Source: Flavobacterium omnivorum
Lineage (GTDB): Bacteria > Bacteroidota > Bacteroidia > Flavobacteriales > Flavobacteriaceae
Direction of reading: 5' to 3'
Length of the DNA stretch: 64,000 bases
Assembly (NCBI RefSeq): GCF_900099915.1
Contig: NZ_FNDB01000001.1
Span: forward strand, 248,001 to 312,000
Shown here: positions 8,638 through 17,998 of the stretch, piece after piece
Numbering within the stretch: the first letter of the stretch is position 1
Layout: each line of letters opens with the position of its first letter
Position numbers and translations under genes: made by a program
The notes under the pieces: generated by a model
Database searches by the model: none
The model's input: only the letters and a program-made list of their open reading frames with translations
Told to the model about the DNA's origin: nothing

Positions 8638-8721
8638 ATGGAATACATTTAAGAAATTCTTATTGAATTTTTATTTCTTTAAATTATAAATGCGATTTAC
8701 AAGATTGAAGTTAATCAGGAG

Positions 8722-9546
8722 TCAGATTTTGAAGGTGATGATGGGTTTTGTAAAATGATTGACTACGTCTTCGCTGATGCTTCCAGTGAAGAAATGAGCT
8801 AATCCAGTTCTACCGTGGGTGCAAAGTCCTATTAAATCAGCATCGATAGTTTTTGAAAAATTGACAATTCCGTTTTCGATAGTAGTATCATTAAAAATGT
8901 GTAAAGAGTAGTTTTGAATGTCGTAGTTCTTGATGAACTTGTTCATTGTTTTTTCCGCGTCAAGAGTAGTCTTAAAGCTGTTTGGGGTGCAGATAAAAAC
9001 TAAAAATAGATTTGCCTCAAAAATTGCGGCAAAATCTCGCATTTTGGCAAAAGGTTTTTTTGTTTCTGGTGAAAAATCAGAGGCGAATACCATGTTTTTG
9101 AATTTTAATTCGCCTATCTCTTTTTTGATGACTAAAACTGGTATTTCAGAGAGGCGCACCACTTTTTCGGTATTGGAGCCAAGCAAAAGCTCTTCAATGC
9201 CAGAGGTTCCATGAGATCCCATTACGATGAGATCAATTTTATTTTTTTTATTAAAGGCTAAAATGCCACTAAAAGCTCTTTCATATTGAACGGAAGCGTG
9301 TACAGAAATTCCAGTTAAGTAAGGTTGCTCTTTAGTTTTTTGTATTTTCTCATTGGCTTTTTTTAAAAACAGCGTTTCTTCAAGACTGCCGTTGCCTCCT
9401 GTTATTGCTTCGTTCATCTGATTCGGTATTTCTAATAAATGCAAGATAAATAGTTCGCATTTAGTTTTTTTTGCAATCAATGCTGCTGCTTTTAAAGCTT
9501 TTTCGGCATGTTCAGAAAAATCGGTGGGAACTAAAATACGTTTCAT
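8722..9546 (-). CDS. Universal stress protein, tandem UspA domains
   Basis: 274 residues forming two UspA domains in a row (about 1-142 and 148-274). The first holds the ATP-binding signature G-x2-G-x9-G-S: GSHG at 110-113 and GS at 123-124, and opens with the typical KRILVPTDFSEHAEKAL. The second domain repeats the plan (MVFASDFSPETKKPF and THGRTGLAHFFTGS), but its first signature glycine is replaced (CTHG instead of GTHG), so nucleotide binding may be kept only in domain one. Such cytosolic proteins help cells survive starvation and other stress. It is monocistronic and divergent from rimP. Confidence 0.92.
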   Translation of the reverse strand: MKRILVPTDFSEHAEKALKAAALIAKKTKCELFILHLLEIPNQMNEAITGGNGSLEETLFLKKANEKIQKTKEQPYLTGISVHASVQYERAFSGILAFNKKNKIDLIVMGSHGTSGIEELLLGSNTEKVVRLSEIPVLVIKKEIGELKFKNMVFASDFSPETKKPFAKMRDFAAIFEANLFLVFICTPNSFKTTLDAEKTMNKFIKNYDIQNYSLHIFNDTTIENGIVNFSKTIDADLIGLCTHGRTGLAHFFTGSISEDVVNHFTKPIITFKI

Positions 9547-9652
9547 AATAAGAAAGTGTTAAATTATGGTAAAAACGGTTGTTTTAATTGACTTTTAAAG
9601 GTAAGAAATTATTTTACACCAAGTGATTATTTTAGTTTATAAAAAAAAACAC

Positions 9653-9660
9653 TATATTTG
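9653..9660 (+). promoter_or_regulatory. Putative -7 element of the rimP-nusA-infB operon
   Basis: TATATTTG, an exact TAnnTTTG match, 29 bases before the leader hairpin. The inferred transcript start is near 9667. No TTG is visible at -33. Confidence 0.6.
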
Positions 9661-9688
9661 CACCGTTATTTATTAAAATCTAGATAAT

Positions 9689-9716
9689 GAGGGGACTAAA
9701 TGTCCCCTCTTTTTAT
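9689..9716 (+). promoter_or_regulatory. Terminator-like hairpin in the rimP leader (possible attenuator)
   Basis: GAGGGGAC (9689-9696), loop TAAAT, GTCCCCTC (9702-9709), then TTTTTAT. This has the form of an intrinsic terminator but stands inside the leader, only 7 bases before the rimP ATG. That invites control of the operon by read-through. Confidence 0.65.
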
Positions 9717-9722
9717 AAAAAT

Positions 9723-10187
9723 ATGACATTTAAAGAAAAAGTAAATACGTTATTGGCAGAATGCCTTCTAGAAAAGCCATCAATTTTTTTGATAGACCTT
9801 GTTATCACTGATGCTTTCAAGGTTATTGTGACTGTAGATGGTGATAATGGAGTAGCGCTTCAGGATTGTATAGATGTAAGTCGTTTTATAGACAATGACT
9901 TGGATCGGGAAGAACAAGATTATTCCTTAGAAGTAGCTTCGGTAGGGGTTGGGTCGCCATTGAAATTAGTAAGGCAATACAAGAAAAATGTCGGGAGAAC
10001 TTTGATTGTAAAAACTGGGACAGAAATAATTGAGGCAGAATTAGTAGAAGCTAGTGATGATTTTGTAGTTTTGTCTTGGGAAGCAAGAGAACCTAAAAAG
10101 GTAGGGAAAGGTAAAGAAACAGTTCAAAAAGAACTTAAGTTGCCTTATGAAGATATAAAAGAAGCAATTGTTACAGTAACATTTTAA
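9723..10187 (+). CDS. rimP: Ribosome maturation factor RimP
   Basis: 154 residues from the ATG at 9723. A longer frame exists upstream, but it translates the leader hairpin and is not plausible. It shows the RimP N-terminal alpha/beta domain ([51 protein letters not shown]) and the C-terminal SH3-like barrel ([20 protein letters not shown]). RimP helps assemble the 30S subunit. The place directly before nusA and infB is the conserved gene order. The family motif EVSSPGLxxPL is present in the variant form [11 protein letters not shown], which is usual for Bacteroidota. Confidence 0.93.
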   Translation: MTFKEKVNTLLAECLLEKPSIFLIDLVITDAFKVIVTVDGDNGVALQDCIDVSRFIDNDLDREEQDYSLEVASVGVGSPLKLVRQYKKNVGRTLIVKTGTEIIEAELVEASDDFVVLSWEAREPKKVGKGKETVQKELKLPYEDIKEAIVTVTF

Positions 10188-10200
10188 TTAAAGAATTCGC

Positions 10201-11454
10201 ATGGAAAATTTAGCATTAATCGATTCATTCTCAGAGTTTAAAGATGATAAACTTATTGATCGTGTAACGCTTATGGCAATTTTAGAAGATGTATTTAGAA
10301 ATGCATTGAAAAAAAAATACGGTTCAGATGATAATTTCGATATTATTATAAATCCTGATAAGGGAGATATGGAAATATGGCAAAGAAGAGTGATTGTTTC
10401 TGATGAAGATTTGGATTTTGATCACCTTGAAATTACTTTAACTGAAGCTAGAAAAATCGAGCCTGATTTTGAAATTGGTGAAGAAGTTTCTGAAGAAGTG
10501 AAGTTAATTGACTTAGGAAGAAGAGCAATTTTAGCGCTACGCCAAAATTTAATTTCAAAAATTCATGAGCATGACAATACAAATCTTTACAAACAGTTTA
10601 AAGATTTAATTGGCGATATATATACTGCTGAAGTACACCATGTGCGTCCTAGAGTTGTAATTTTGGTTGATGATGAAGGAAACGAAATCATTTTGCCAAA
10701 AGAAAAACAAATTCCTTCTGATTTTTTCCGCAAGGGAGATAATGTTAGAGGAATAATTGAAAGCGTTGAATTAAAAGGAAATAAACCTCAAATCATCATG
10801 TCTAGAACTTCGGAGAAGTTTTTAGAGAAATTGTTTGAACAAGAAATTCCTGAAGTTTTTGACGGTTTAATTATGGTTAAGAAAGTAGTGAGAATCCCAG
10901 GTGAAAAAGCTAAAGTAGCCGTTGATTCTTACGATGATAGAATTGATCCAGTAGGAGCTTGTGTAGGTATGAAAGGGTCTCGTATTCACGGAATTGTTCG
11001 TGAATTAGGGAATGAAAATATCGATGTAATTAATTATACTAGTAACATTCAATTGTTTATTACTAGAGCTTTAAGTCCAGCTAAAGTGTCATCTATTAAA
11101 ATTAATGAAGAGACAAAAAGAGCAGAGGTTTTCTTGAAGCTTGAAGAAGTTTCAAAAGCAATTGGTCGTGGTGGACATAATATTAAATTAGCGGGTTTGT
11201 TGACTGGCTATGAGTTAGATGTTATTCGCGAAGGCGATGTTGCTGGTGCAACTGCTGATGAGGATGATGTTGAATTAACAGAGTTTTCAGATGAAATTGA
11301 AGACTGGGTTATTGAAGAGTTTGCAAAAATTGGTTTAGATACTGCAAAAAGTATTTTAAAACAAGATGTCGAAGATTTAGTACGCAGAACAGACCTAGAA
11401 GAGGAAACGATTTTAGATGTAATGAGAATATTGAAAGAGGAATTTGACAGTTAG
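10201..11454 (+). CDS. nusA: Transcription termination/antitermination factor NusA
   Basis: 417 residues, the short form without the acidic C-terminal repeats found in E. coli. Domain order: an N-terminal RNA-polymerase-binding domain (1-~125), an S1 domain (about 133-200, GDIYTAEVHHVRPRVVILVD), then KH1 and KH2 (GACVGMKGSRIHGIVRELGN at ~258-277 and AIGRGGHNIKLAGLLTG at ~320). NusA binds the elongating polymerase and nascent RNA and modulates pausing and termination. It starts 13 bases after rimP and belongs to the same operon. A leader hairpin ahead of rimP could be one of its own targets, as E. coli NusA autoregulates its operon, but that is inference. Confidence 0.96.
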   Translation: MENLALIDSFSEFKDDKLIDRVTLMAILEDVFRNALKKKYGSDDNFDIIINPDKGDMEIWQRRVIVSDEDLDFDHLEITLTEARKIEPDFEIGEEVSEEVKLIDLGRRAILALRQNLISKIHEHDNTNLYKQFKDLIGDIYTAEVHHVRPRVVILVDDEGNEIILPKEKQIPSDFFRKGDNVRGIIESVELKGNKPQIIMSRTSEKFLEKLFEQEIPEVFDGLIMVKKVVRIPGEKAKVAVDSYDDRIDPVGACVGMKGSRIHGIVRELGNENIDVINYTSNIQLFITRALSPAKVSSIKINEETKRAEVFLKLEEVSKAIGRGGHNIKLAGLLTGYELDVIREGDVAGATADEDDVELTEFSDEIEDWVIEEFAKIGLDTAKSILKQDVEDLVRRTDLEEETILDVMRILKEEFDS

Positions 11455-11491
11455 TCACTATTTCTTCAACGATAAACATGCCACTTTACAA

Positions 11492-11539
11492 TTAATTCTT
11501 ACTCGGTAGGTACCGAGGCGGGAGTAGAGTGAGGAATAA
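11492..11539 (+). promoter_or_regulatory. GC-rich nested hairpin between nusA and infB
   Basis: The inner palindrome CTCGGTA-GG-TACCGAG (11503-11518) lies inside a longer imperfect stem formed by TTAATTCTTACTC (11492-11504) and GAGTGAGGAATAA (11527-11539). It is followed by 27 bases to the infB ATG. It has no T-run, so it is not a simple terminator. It may be a leader structure for infB or an RNA-processing site. Confidence 0.4.
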
Positions 11540-11566
11540 CAAAAAAGGTAATAATAAAAAGGTTGT

Positions 11567-14482
11567 ATGTCTGAAGAGAGAATTATTAGAATAAACAAAG
11601 TTTTAAGGGAATTGAATATTTCTTTGGAAAGAGCTGTGGATTATCTAAAAGATAAAGGAATTGCTATTGAGGCAAATCCAAACACAAAGATTTCTGATGA
11701 TGTGTACAAGGTCTTGTGCGGTCAGTTTGCAGGTGACAAAGGGAATAAAGAAGCTTCTAAAGAAGTAGGAGAAGAGAAAAGGAAAGAAAAAGAGGCTTTG
11801 CGTTTAGAACGAGAGAAAGAAATTGAAGACAAACGCAAAATTGAGGAGGATCGTCTAAAACAACAGGAGGTTATAAAAGCGCGAGCAGTTATAGCAGGAC
11901 CTGTTCAAGTGGGTAAAATTGACCTGAATCCAAAGAAACCCTCCATTATTTCGCCTACAAAAGCAGTTGACAAAGTTGAAACTCCAGTTGCTAAGGCACA
12001 GGAAGTAAAACCAGTTGTAAAAGAAGTGGCTCCAGAAAAAGTAACTCCAGAACAACCGTTGCAAGAAAAGGCTTTGGAAGAAAAAATTGTTTCAGACAAA
12101 AAAGAGGTAAAACCTATTGTTGGAATAAAAGAAGTTAAAGCAGAGGCTCCAAAAGAAGAAGTTGCTGCTGAACCAAAAGTGGTTGCGAAAACTGAGCCTG
12201 CGAAAGCAGATGAAGCTCCTGTTGATGAAACCATCACTACGCAATATCAAAAACTATCGGGAACTACTTTAACAGGTCAGATAATTGATTTATCTCAGTT
12301 CAATAAGCCGAAAAAGAAAAAAGAAGAACCAAAAATCACTCCGAATAAACCGGGTGCTCCAGGTTCGGCTGCAGCCAATGCAAATAAAAATAAGCGCAAA
12401 AGGATTGCTCCTAAACCAGGTGCGCCAAGACCGCCCGCAATACCAGGAGTTCCTGGTGCACCAAATCCTAACAAGATTACGCCTAATGTAGGTGGCGGTG
12501 GATTTAATGCGAACAGAAGTTCAAGACCTGGTTTTGTAAAAGGAAACAGACCTGCTATTGTTGCAAAAGTAGAACCTACTGAAGAAGAAGTTAAAAATCA
12601 AATTAGAGAGACTTTAGAGAAACTACAAGGTAAAGGTGGTAAATCTAAAGCGGCTAAATACAGAAGAGATAAGAGAGATACGCACCGTCAGAAATCTGAT
12701 GATGAGCAAAGAGCTATTGACGAAGGAAGTAAAACCATTAAGGTTACTGAGTTTGTTACGGTAGGTGAAATTGCAATCATGATGGATGTGCCTATCACGA
12801 AAGTGATCGGTACGTGTATGTCACTTGGAATCATGGTAACCATGAACCAACGTCTTGACGCAGAAACCTTGACTATCGTTGCAGATGAATTTGGTTATGA
12901 AGTTGAATTTATTACTGTTGACATCGAAGAAGCGATTCAAGTTGTTGAGGACAGAGAAGAAGATTTAGTTTTCAGAGCGCCAATTGTGACGGTAATGGGT
13001 CACGTCGATCACGGTAAAACATCGTTGCTGGATTACATTCGTAAAGAAAACGTAATCGCTGGGGAGTCTGGAGGAATTACACAACATATTGGTGCCTACG
13101 GAGTAACTTTGGATAACGGACAAAAAATTGCATTCTTAGATACACCAGGTCACGAGGCATTTACTGCGATGCGTGCTCGTGGTGCTCAAGTTACCGATAT
13201 TGCTATTATTGTGATTGCTGCTGATGATGACATCATGCCGCAAACCAAAGAAGCAATTAGCCATGCTCAAGCAGCTGGTGTTCCTATCATATTTGCTATC
13301 AATAAAATTGATAAGCCAAACGCTAATCCTGAAAAAGTAAAAGAAAGATTAGCAGGTATGAATTTATTGGTTGAAGATTGGGGTGGAAAAATTCAATCAC
13401 ATGATATTTCTGCGAAAGTGGGAACAGGTGTGAAGGAATTATTAGAAAAAGTATTGTTAGAAGCAGAACTTTTAGATTTGAAAGCAAATCCAAATAAAGC
13501 GGCACAAGGAACTGTTGTTGAGGCATTCTTGGACAAAGGAAAAGGATATGTTTCTACGATTTTAGTTCAAAACGGAACGTTGAAAATTGGAGATTATATG
13601 TTGGCTGGTAAGCATCATGGTAAAATTAAAGCCATGCATGATGAAAGAGGGAACATAGTAACTGTAGCGGGTCCTTCGACTCCGGTTTCAGTTCTTGGTC
13701 TTGATGGAGCAGCAACTGCGGGTGATAAATTCAATATTTTTGAAGACGAAAAAGAAGCGAAACAAATTGCCTCTAAACGTTCTCAATTAATGCGTGAACA
13801 ATCCGTACGTACACAGCGTCATATTACATTGGATGAAATTGGACGTAGAATTGCATTGGGTCAGTTTAAAGAATTAAACATTATCCTTAAAGGAGATGTG
13901 GATGGTTCTGTTGAAGCATTATCTGATTCGTTCTCTAAATTATCTACCGAAGAAATTCAAATCAATATTATCCATAAAGGGGTTGGAGCAATTACTGAAA
14001 CTGACGTAATGTTGGCTTCTGCATCAGATGCCATTATCATCGGATTTAATGTTCGTCCTGCTGGAAATGCAAGGCAGTTAGCTGATAAAGAAGAAATTGA
14101 TATCCGTTACTACTCTATTATTTATGCTGCTATTGATGACTTAAAAGATGCAATGGAAGGAATGTTAGCTCCTGAAATGAAAGAAGAGATTTTAGGTACA
14201 GCAGAGATTAGAGAGATCTTCAAAATTTCTAAAGTTGGTTCAATTGCTGGTTGTATGGTAATGGACGGTAAAATTGTCAGAAGTGCTAAGATGAGAATCA
14301 TTAGAGAAGGTGTGGTTGTCTTTACAGGAGAACTATTAGCATTGAAACGTTTCAAAGATGATGTAAAAGAAGTAGCTAAAGGATATGATTGTGGTATTCA
14401 AGTAAAAGGATACAACGACATCGAAGAAAGAGATGTTATTGAATCGTACCATGAAGTAGCTGTTAAGAAGAAATTGAAATAG
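11567..14482 (+). CDS. infB: Translation initiation factor IF-2
   Basis: 971 residues. The N-terminal IF2_N motif ([20 protein letters not shown]) is followed by a long Lys/Glu/Ala/Pro-rich linker (about 65-340) and a second IF2_N-like segment ([20 protein letters not shown]). The GTPase then has G1 GHVDHGKTS (~477), G3 DTPGHEAF (~524) and G4 NKID (~578), and the C-terminal domains bind fMet-tRNA. IF-2 brings initiator tRNA to the 30S subunit and joins the subunits. The gene is 112 bases after nusA, with a structured spacer between, and ends at a strong terminator. Confidence 0.97.
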   Translation: MSEERIIRINKVLRELNISLERAVDYLKDKGIAIEANPNTKISDDVYKVLCGQFAGDKGNKEASKEVGEEKRKEKEALRLEREKEIEDKRKIEEDRLKQQEVIKARAVIAGPVQVGKIDLNPKKPSIISPTKAVDKVETPVAKAQEVKPVVKEVAPEKVTPEQPLQEKALEEKIVSDKKEVKPIVGIKEVKAEAPKEEVAAEPKVVAKTEPAKADEAPVDETITTQYQKLSGTTLTGQIIDLSQFNKPKKKKEEPKITPNKPGAPGSAAANANKNKRKRIAPKPGAPRPPAIPGVPGAPNPNKITPNVGGGGFNANRSSRPGFVKGNRPAIVAKVEPTEEEVKNQIRETLEKLQGKGGKSKAAKYRRDKRDTHRQKSDDEQRAIDEGSKTIKVTEFVTVGEIAIMMDVPITKVIGTCMSLGIMVTMNQRLDAETLTIVADEFGYEVEFITVDIEEAIQVVEDREEDLVFRAPIVTVMGHVDHGKTSLLDYIRKENVIAGESGGITQHIGAYGVTLDNGQKIAFLDTPGHEAFTAMRARGAQVTDIAIIVIAADDDIMPQTKEAISHAQAAGVPIIFAINKIDKPNANPEKVKERLAGMNLLVEDWGGKIQSHDISAKVGTGVKELLEKVLLEAELLDLKANPNKAAQGTVVEAFLDKGKGYVSTILVQNGTLKIGDYMLAGKHHGKIKAMHDERGNIVTVAGPSTPVSVLGLDGAATAGDKFNIFEDEKEAKQIASKRSQLMREQSVRTQRHITLDEIGRRIALGQFKELNIILKGDVDGSVEALSDSFSKLSTEEIQINIIHKGVGAITETDVMLASASDAIIIGFNVRPAGNARQLADKEEIDIRYYSIIYAAIDDLKDAMEGMLAPEMKEEILGTAEIREIFKISKVGSIAGCMVMDGKIVRSAKMRIIREGVVVFTGELLALKRFKDDVKEVAKGYDCGIQVKGYNDIEERDVIESYHEVAVKKKLK

Positions 14483-14502
14483 AATTTTAAAATATTTATG
14501 AG

Positions 14503-14529
14503 AAATCCCGAGTAATCGGGATTTTTTTT
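14503..14529 (+). terminator. Terminator of the rimP-nusA-infB operon
   Basis: AAATCCCGA / TCGGGATTT stem (9 bp) with a GTAA tetraloop, then eight T. Confidence 0.9.
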
Positions 14530-14551
14530 ATTTAGTTGAACATTTAATTAT

Positions 14552-15410
14552 ATTAAGAAAAAAATAATTTTTATTAGTATTTTGTTTTGTCTTGCCAGTT
14601 GTTACAATCAGGAAAAACCAGTTGATGAAAGTAAATTAATGGGCAACGATTACAGATTGTTTCAAAGCACTCCTGCTTGGACACTTGCCAAAGCAGTCGA
14701 AGCTGGGGATATCAAAAAAATAAAGGAAGAAGTACTTCAAAAAAAGGTCTCGGTAGATTATTAATATTCTCGGTTTGGTAAGACATTGTTAATGCTGGCT
14801 ATATTTAATAGTGAGTATGCTTCAGTAAAAAACACTAGTAGAATTGGTAGCAAAACCTAATCAGCACGATACGTTTAAAGGAGGAAAATCTCTGATAGTT
14901 GCTGCAGGCAATGCTGATCCAAAATACTTAAAACTGCTATTAGCCTATGAAGGAGCTCCAAATTCAATCGAAAATGTATTTTCTGATCCAAAAAAGAGAA
15001 TCAATTCGGGAAGGAATTCTGCATTAACTAAAGCTGTTTTGCCTTCTGTAATGGAAAAAAACAATCTTGAAATTGTAAAACTATTAGTTGAGGCGGGAGC
15101 TGATATCAATTATACTAAAATGGGAATTGTTCAAACTGCTTTATCTGAAGCTTTAATACTAGAACAAATGGATGTGGTGATGTATCTTTTAGAAAACGGA
15201 GCTCATTATAAGGTGCCTATAACACTTTTTGTATGAGTAGGAAGAGAAGATGTTTCTTTTTTATATTTATTAAGATGTTCTATATTTGATTTAGACTCGG
15301 AACAATACAAGAAAAAAATGGAGGTTATTACATTTTTAAAATCGAAAGGATTAGATTATTATAAAGAGCCTATTCCTGAAGGAACTATAGAACAAATGAA
15401 AAATATGTAA
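14552..15410 (+). pseudogene. Decayed ankyrin-repeat lipoprotein gene
   Basis: Joining the frames gives one protein of ~285 residues: a lipoprotein signal (KKKIIFISILFCLASC, lipobox LASC) and then ankyrin repeats (GKTLLMLAIFNSEYASVKTL, KGGKSLIVAAGNADPKYLKL, NNLEIVKLLVEAGADIN). Four separate lesions break it. (1) No ATG precedes the signal peptide; ATT stands at 14552 where it should start. (2) There is an in-frame TAA at 14762-14764. (3) An extra A in the run 14827-14832 shifts the frame. (4) There is a TGA at 15234-15236, after which the same frame continues as GREDVSFLYLLRCSIF to the natural TAA at 15408. Several independent hits argue for a true pseudogene rather than a sequencing error. 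In other bacteria such periplasmic ankyrin proteins can accompany catalase or toxin immunity functions, but nothing here shows that. Confidence 0.85.
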
Positions 15411-15534
15411 CCTGACAATTGGCAAAAATACCTGAAGAGATATTAACCCGAATGGCTCGGATATTATATAATTATCTCATAAACGCTAGCGCATCTCATG
15501 TCCTGAAACAATAGCAACTAAAATGTCGACAAAC

Positions 15535-15566
15535 AAAAAAGCAGCTAAATTTGAGTTGCTTTTTTG
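15535..15566 (+). terminator. Terminator-like hairpin downstream of the pseudogene
   Basis: AAAAAAGCAGCT, loop AAATTTG, AGTTGCTTTTTT, with one G-T pair. The A-rich and T-rich flanks allow function in either direction. It was presumably the terminator of the ankyrin gene. Confidence 0.65.
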
Positions 15567-15970
15567 TTTCTGCTTAAATTTTAAACTGAAAGTTATCTGC
15601 TCGGCTATATCAGAAGGGTATTTTTGTTTCTATTCCTAACGTTGGCTATATTTTTTTCGACTTCAGTGCTGGTTTTAAAACTCCGACGTCCTTGATATGT
15701 TCAAGATGTAGCTGTTAGCGTAGTTTTGCAAACTGTACCCACAAACAAAGGCATTATAAACAAATTAAAACGGGAAACCTTTTCAATTTGAATTGGTTTT
15801 ATTTTATCGAGTAGGTTGTTTTTAAAGGTGTTGTCACGTTTTGTAAATGTATTATGATAAAGCGTTTACTGGGTTATTTAGTCTCATATTGGCTCATGTG
15901 TGATTAACCGCAAAAAGGCTGCTTTAAACGTCCTAATTGTGGCCGATAACATTAGGAAGACAAAGCATTT

Positions 15971-16011
15971 TAAAACAAGAAACCACTCTATTTGAGTGGT
16001 TTCTTGTTTTA
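15971..16011 (-). terminator. Terminator after the SPOR gene
   Basis: Perfect 18-bp stem (15971-15988 with 15994-16011) around a 5-base loop TATTT, 18 bases past the stop of the minus-strand SPOR gene. The T-rich end of the stem supplies the U-run on that strand. Confidence 0.75.
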
Positions 16012-16029
16012 ATTTAAAGAAGGTTAATT

Positions 16030-16419
16030 TTACTTATTAGGTCTTATCAAATGCACATTAGGATAACTTTTTCGAATTTCTATAAGATTTCTTTCGGCGT
16101 CAATTCTTGTTTTAAAATTTCCTACCCAGACTTTATAGTTGGGTGTAAAGAAAAAGATGGTACCTTCTATTTCTCTAAATTCTTGTCTAAAGGCATTCAA
16201 TGTGCTTTTTGCTTTTTCACTTTCTCCGCTGAATATTTGAATTTTATAGCGTTCATTTATAGCATTCGAAATATTAGTTTTTCTCTTTTCATTTAAAAAT
16301 TGTTCAAATTTAGAGTCTTGTTTTACAGTTATATTTCCATCTTGTGCATTGGTGTTCAGATAGGAAATGCAGAATGTGAGGGAGATGAAAAAGGCTTTTC
16401 GTAGGGCTAAAATTCTCAT
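16030..16419 (-). CDS. Small SPOR-domain secreted protein
   Basis: 129 residues from the ATG at 16419. An in-frame ATG at 16440 would add seven charged residues before the signal peptide and is less likely. The signal peptide MRILALRKAFFISLTFCISY ends near NAQ. A C-terminal SPOR domain (about 58-129) contains YKIQIFSGESEKAKST, YKVWVGNFKTRIDAERNL and a final PNVHLIRP. SPOR domains bind denuded glycan strands of peptidoglycan, often at the septum. The domain fills most of the mature protein, so this is likely a periplasmic wall-binding accessory. It is divergent from the respiratory operon. Confidence 0.85.
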   Translation of the reverse strand: MRILALRKAFFISLTFCISYLNTNAQDGNITVKQDSKFEQFLNEKRKTNISNAINERYKIQIFSGESEKAKSTLNAFRQEFREIEGTIFFFTPNYKVWVGNFKTRIDAERNLIEIRKSYPNVHLIRPNK

Positions 16420-16521
16420 AATGTGATTGTTTTTGCACAAAAGTAATATTTAAGAAACGATACTCAAGATCAAATGTTATTTAGAATAGATATAAATTGA
16501 AATTAAGACTATTTTAAGGTT

Positions 16522-16550
16522 TTGAGAATAGTTCTTAAGTCGTATTTTTG
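16522..16550 (+). promoter_or_regulatory. Promoter of the act-cox respiratory operon
   Basis: TTG (16522-16524), 18 bases, TATTTTTG (16543-16550). The leader is ~78 bases and contains a weak hairpin (CAGTTTTT 16573-16580 with AAAAACTG 16595-16602). Confidence 0.7.
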
Positions 16551-16634
16551 TGCAAGTTTTAAAATAAAGGATCAGTTTTTATAAATCACTTAGAAAAAAC
16601 TGTGCCAATTTTTAGTAGATAATCATTATACTAT

Positions 16635-17969
16635 ATGAAAAAGGTGGGTAACCATAATTCGATCTCAAGGAAATTATTTTTTAGCATAGCTTTGATGCTA
16701 TCTATTTCCTTTACTTCATTTGCTCAAGAAGCTATTCCTGCGGTTGACGCCGCAGCTCCAGATGCTGCAGCTCCTTCACAAGGTGCTGACCCTGTTAAGG
16801 GTAAAGAGCTTTTTAGTGCAAACTGTGCTGCTTGTCACAAACTAGATGCAAAAGCAACTGGTCCGATGCTTAGAGGTATTGCGGCTAAATATGATGCTTC
16901 ATGGCTTCATAAATGGGTTCGTAACAGCTCTGAGCTAATTAAGTCTGGGGATGCGCAAGCTGTAAAAGTGTATGAGGAAAACAATAAGGCAGTAATGTCA
17001 GCTTTTCCTCAACTTACGGATGGGGATATAGACAATATTATTGCTTATACTTCAGAACCAAAGGCTGAAGCTCCTGCGGCTGCAACTGCAACAGAAGCTG
17101 TTCCTGGAACTGCTTCGTCTGATAGTGGTGTTTCAAACAACATTATATTAGGAGCCTTGTCACTCGTGATGCTTATTTTGGTAGTAATGTTGTTTTTAGT
17201 AAACAAAGTTTTATCCAAAGTTGCTAAAGCGAATGGTATTGAGGTAGCTCCGAAAACTCCAACAACACCTATATGGAAAGCTTTTGCTAGAAATCAATTT
17301 TTGGTGTTAGTTAGTGCGGTATTTTTATTGCTGGCTAGTGCTTATTTTGTTTATGGTTTTTTAATGCAAATAGGAGTTGATCAGGATTATGCTCCAATAC
17401 AGCCGATACATTATTCGCACAGAATACATGCCGGAAGTAATGGAATCAGTTGTAAATACTGTCACTCGTCCGCTAGAGTAAGCAAGCATTCTGGAATTCC
17501 TTCCTTGAATGTTTGTATGAATTGCCATAAAAGTATTGGAGAAGTTTCAGATACAACGGCTACGCCAGAATATTCTAAAGCTTTTTATGATGCGGAAATT
17601 CAAAAGTTATACAAGGCTGTTGGATGGGATGCAACTAATCAAAAATATACTGGAAAAACAGAACCTGTGAAATGGATACGTATTCACAACTTGCCATCGT
17701 TTGTTTACTTTAATCACTCGCAGCACGTTAATGTGGCCGGTATTGAATGTCAAACTTGTCATGGTCCAGTACAAGAATATGAAATTCAAAAACAATTTGC
17801 TCCTTTGACAATGGGTTGGTGTATAAACTGCCATAGAAAAACGGAAGTTAAAATGGAAGGGAATGAATATTACACTAAAATTCATGAGCAGCTTTCTAAG
17901 AAATATGGGGTAGACAAACTGACTGCCGCCCAAATGGGAGGTTTAGAATGTGGTAAATGCCATTATTAA
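16635..17969 (+). CDS. actA: Alternative complex III subunit ActA, multiheme cytochrome c
   Basis: 444 residues. A signal peptide (to ~30, ...SFAQ) is followed by a monoheme cytochrome c domain with CAACH (64-68). After an Ala/Pro linker come two membrane helices (about 170-191 and 222-245) and then a pentaheme domain with CKYCH (273-277), CMNCH (294-298), CQTCH (372-376), CINCH (396-400) and CGKCH (439-443). ActA carries electrons from the complex's quinol site toward the mobile or oxidase-bound cytochrome. The extra N-terminal heme domain means six CXXCH sites in one chain, one more than the pentaheme ActA of Rhodothermus. It is the first gene of an eight-gene operon and follows a good promoter. 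Confidence 0.93.
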   Translation: MKKVGNHNSISRKLFFSIALMLSISFTSFAQEAIPAVDAAAPDAAAPSQGADPVKGKELFSANCAACHKLDAKATGPMLRGIAAKYDASWLHKWVRNSSELIKSGDAQAVKVYEENNKAVMSAFPQLTDGDIDNIIAYTSEPKAEAPAAATATEAVPGTASSDSGVSNNIILGALSLVMLILVVMLFLVNKVLSKVAKANGIEVAPKTPTTPIWKAFARNQFLVLVSAVFLLLASAYFVYGFLMQIGVDQDYAPIQPIHYSHRIHAGSNGISCKYCHSSARVSKHSGIPSLNVCMNCHKSIGEVSDTTATPEYSKAFYDAEIQKLYKAVGWDATNQKYTGKTEPVKWIRIHNLPSFVYFNHSQHVNVAGIECQTCHGPVQEYEIQKQFAPLTMGWCINCHRKTEVKMEGNEYYTKIHEQLSKKYGVDKLTAAQMGGLECGKCHY

Positions 17970-17998
17970 TCAAATTATTAAGATTTTAATATTTATAT

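Larger units (their letters stand above)
15411..16029. other. Non-coding stretch after the ankyrin pseudogene
   Basis: These 619 bases hold no convincing gene on either strand. They contain two hairpins (15535-15566 and 15971-16011) and short imperfect inverted repeats such as CCTAATTGT...ACATTAGG near 15930-15957. The base composition is somewhat less AT-rich than the usual spacer, so it may be worn-out coding or mobile DNA, but nothing is recognisable. Confidence 0.5.

Noticed and set aside
9687..9722. A 12-residue N-terminal extension of RimP
   Set aside because: It would translate the leader hairpin; the family start is at 9723.
15590..15960. Possible integron attC-like or insertion-sequence remnant (TAACGTTGG, GTTAGC, CCTAATTGT...ACATTAGG)
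   Set aside because: The short motifs do not match the attC consensus, no integrase or transposase remnant is seen, and the arms are imperfect.
16573..16602. Hairpin in the actA leader as a riboswitch
   Set aside because: Only eight A-T-rich pairs and no further structure; too weak to call.
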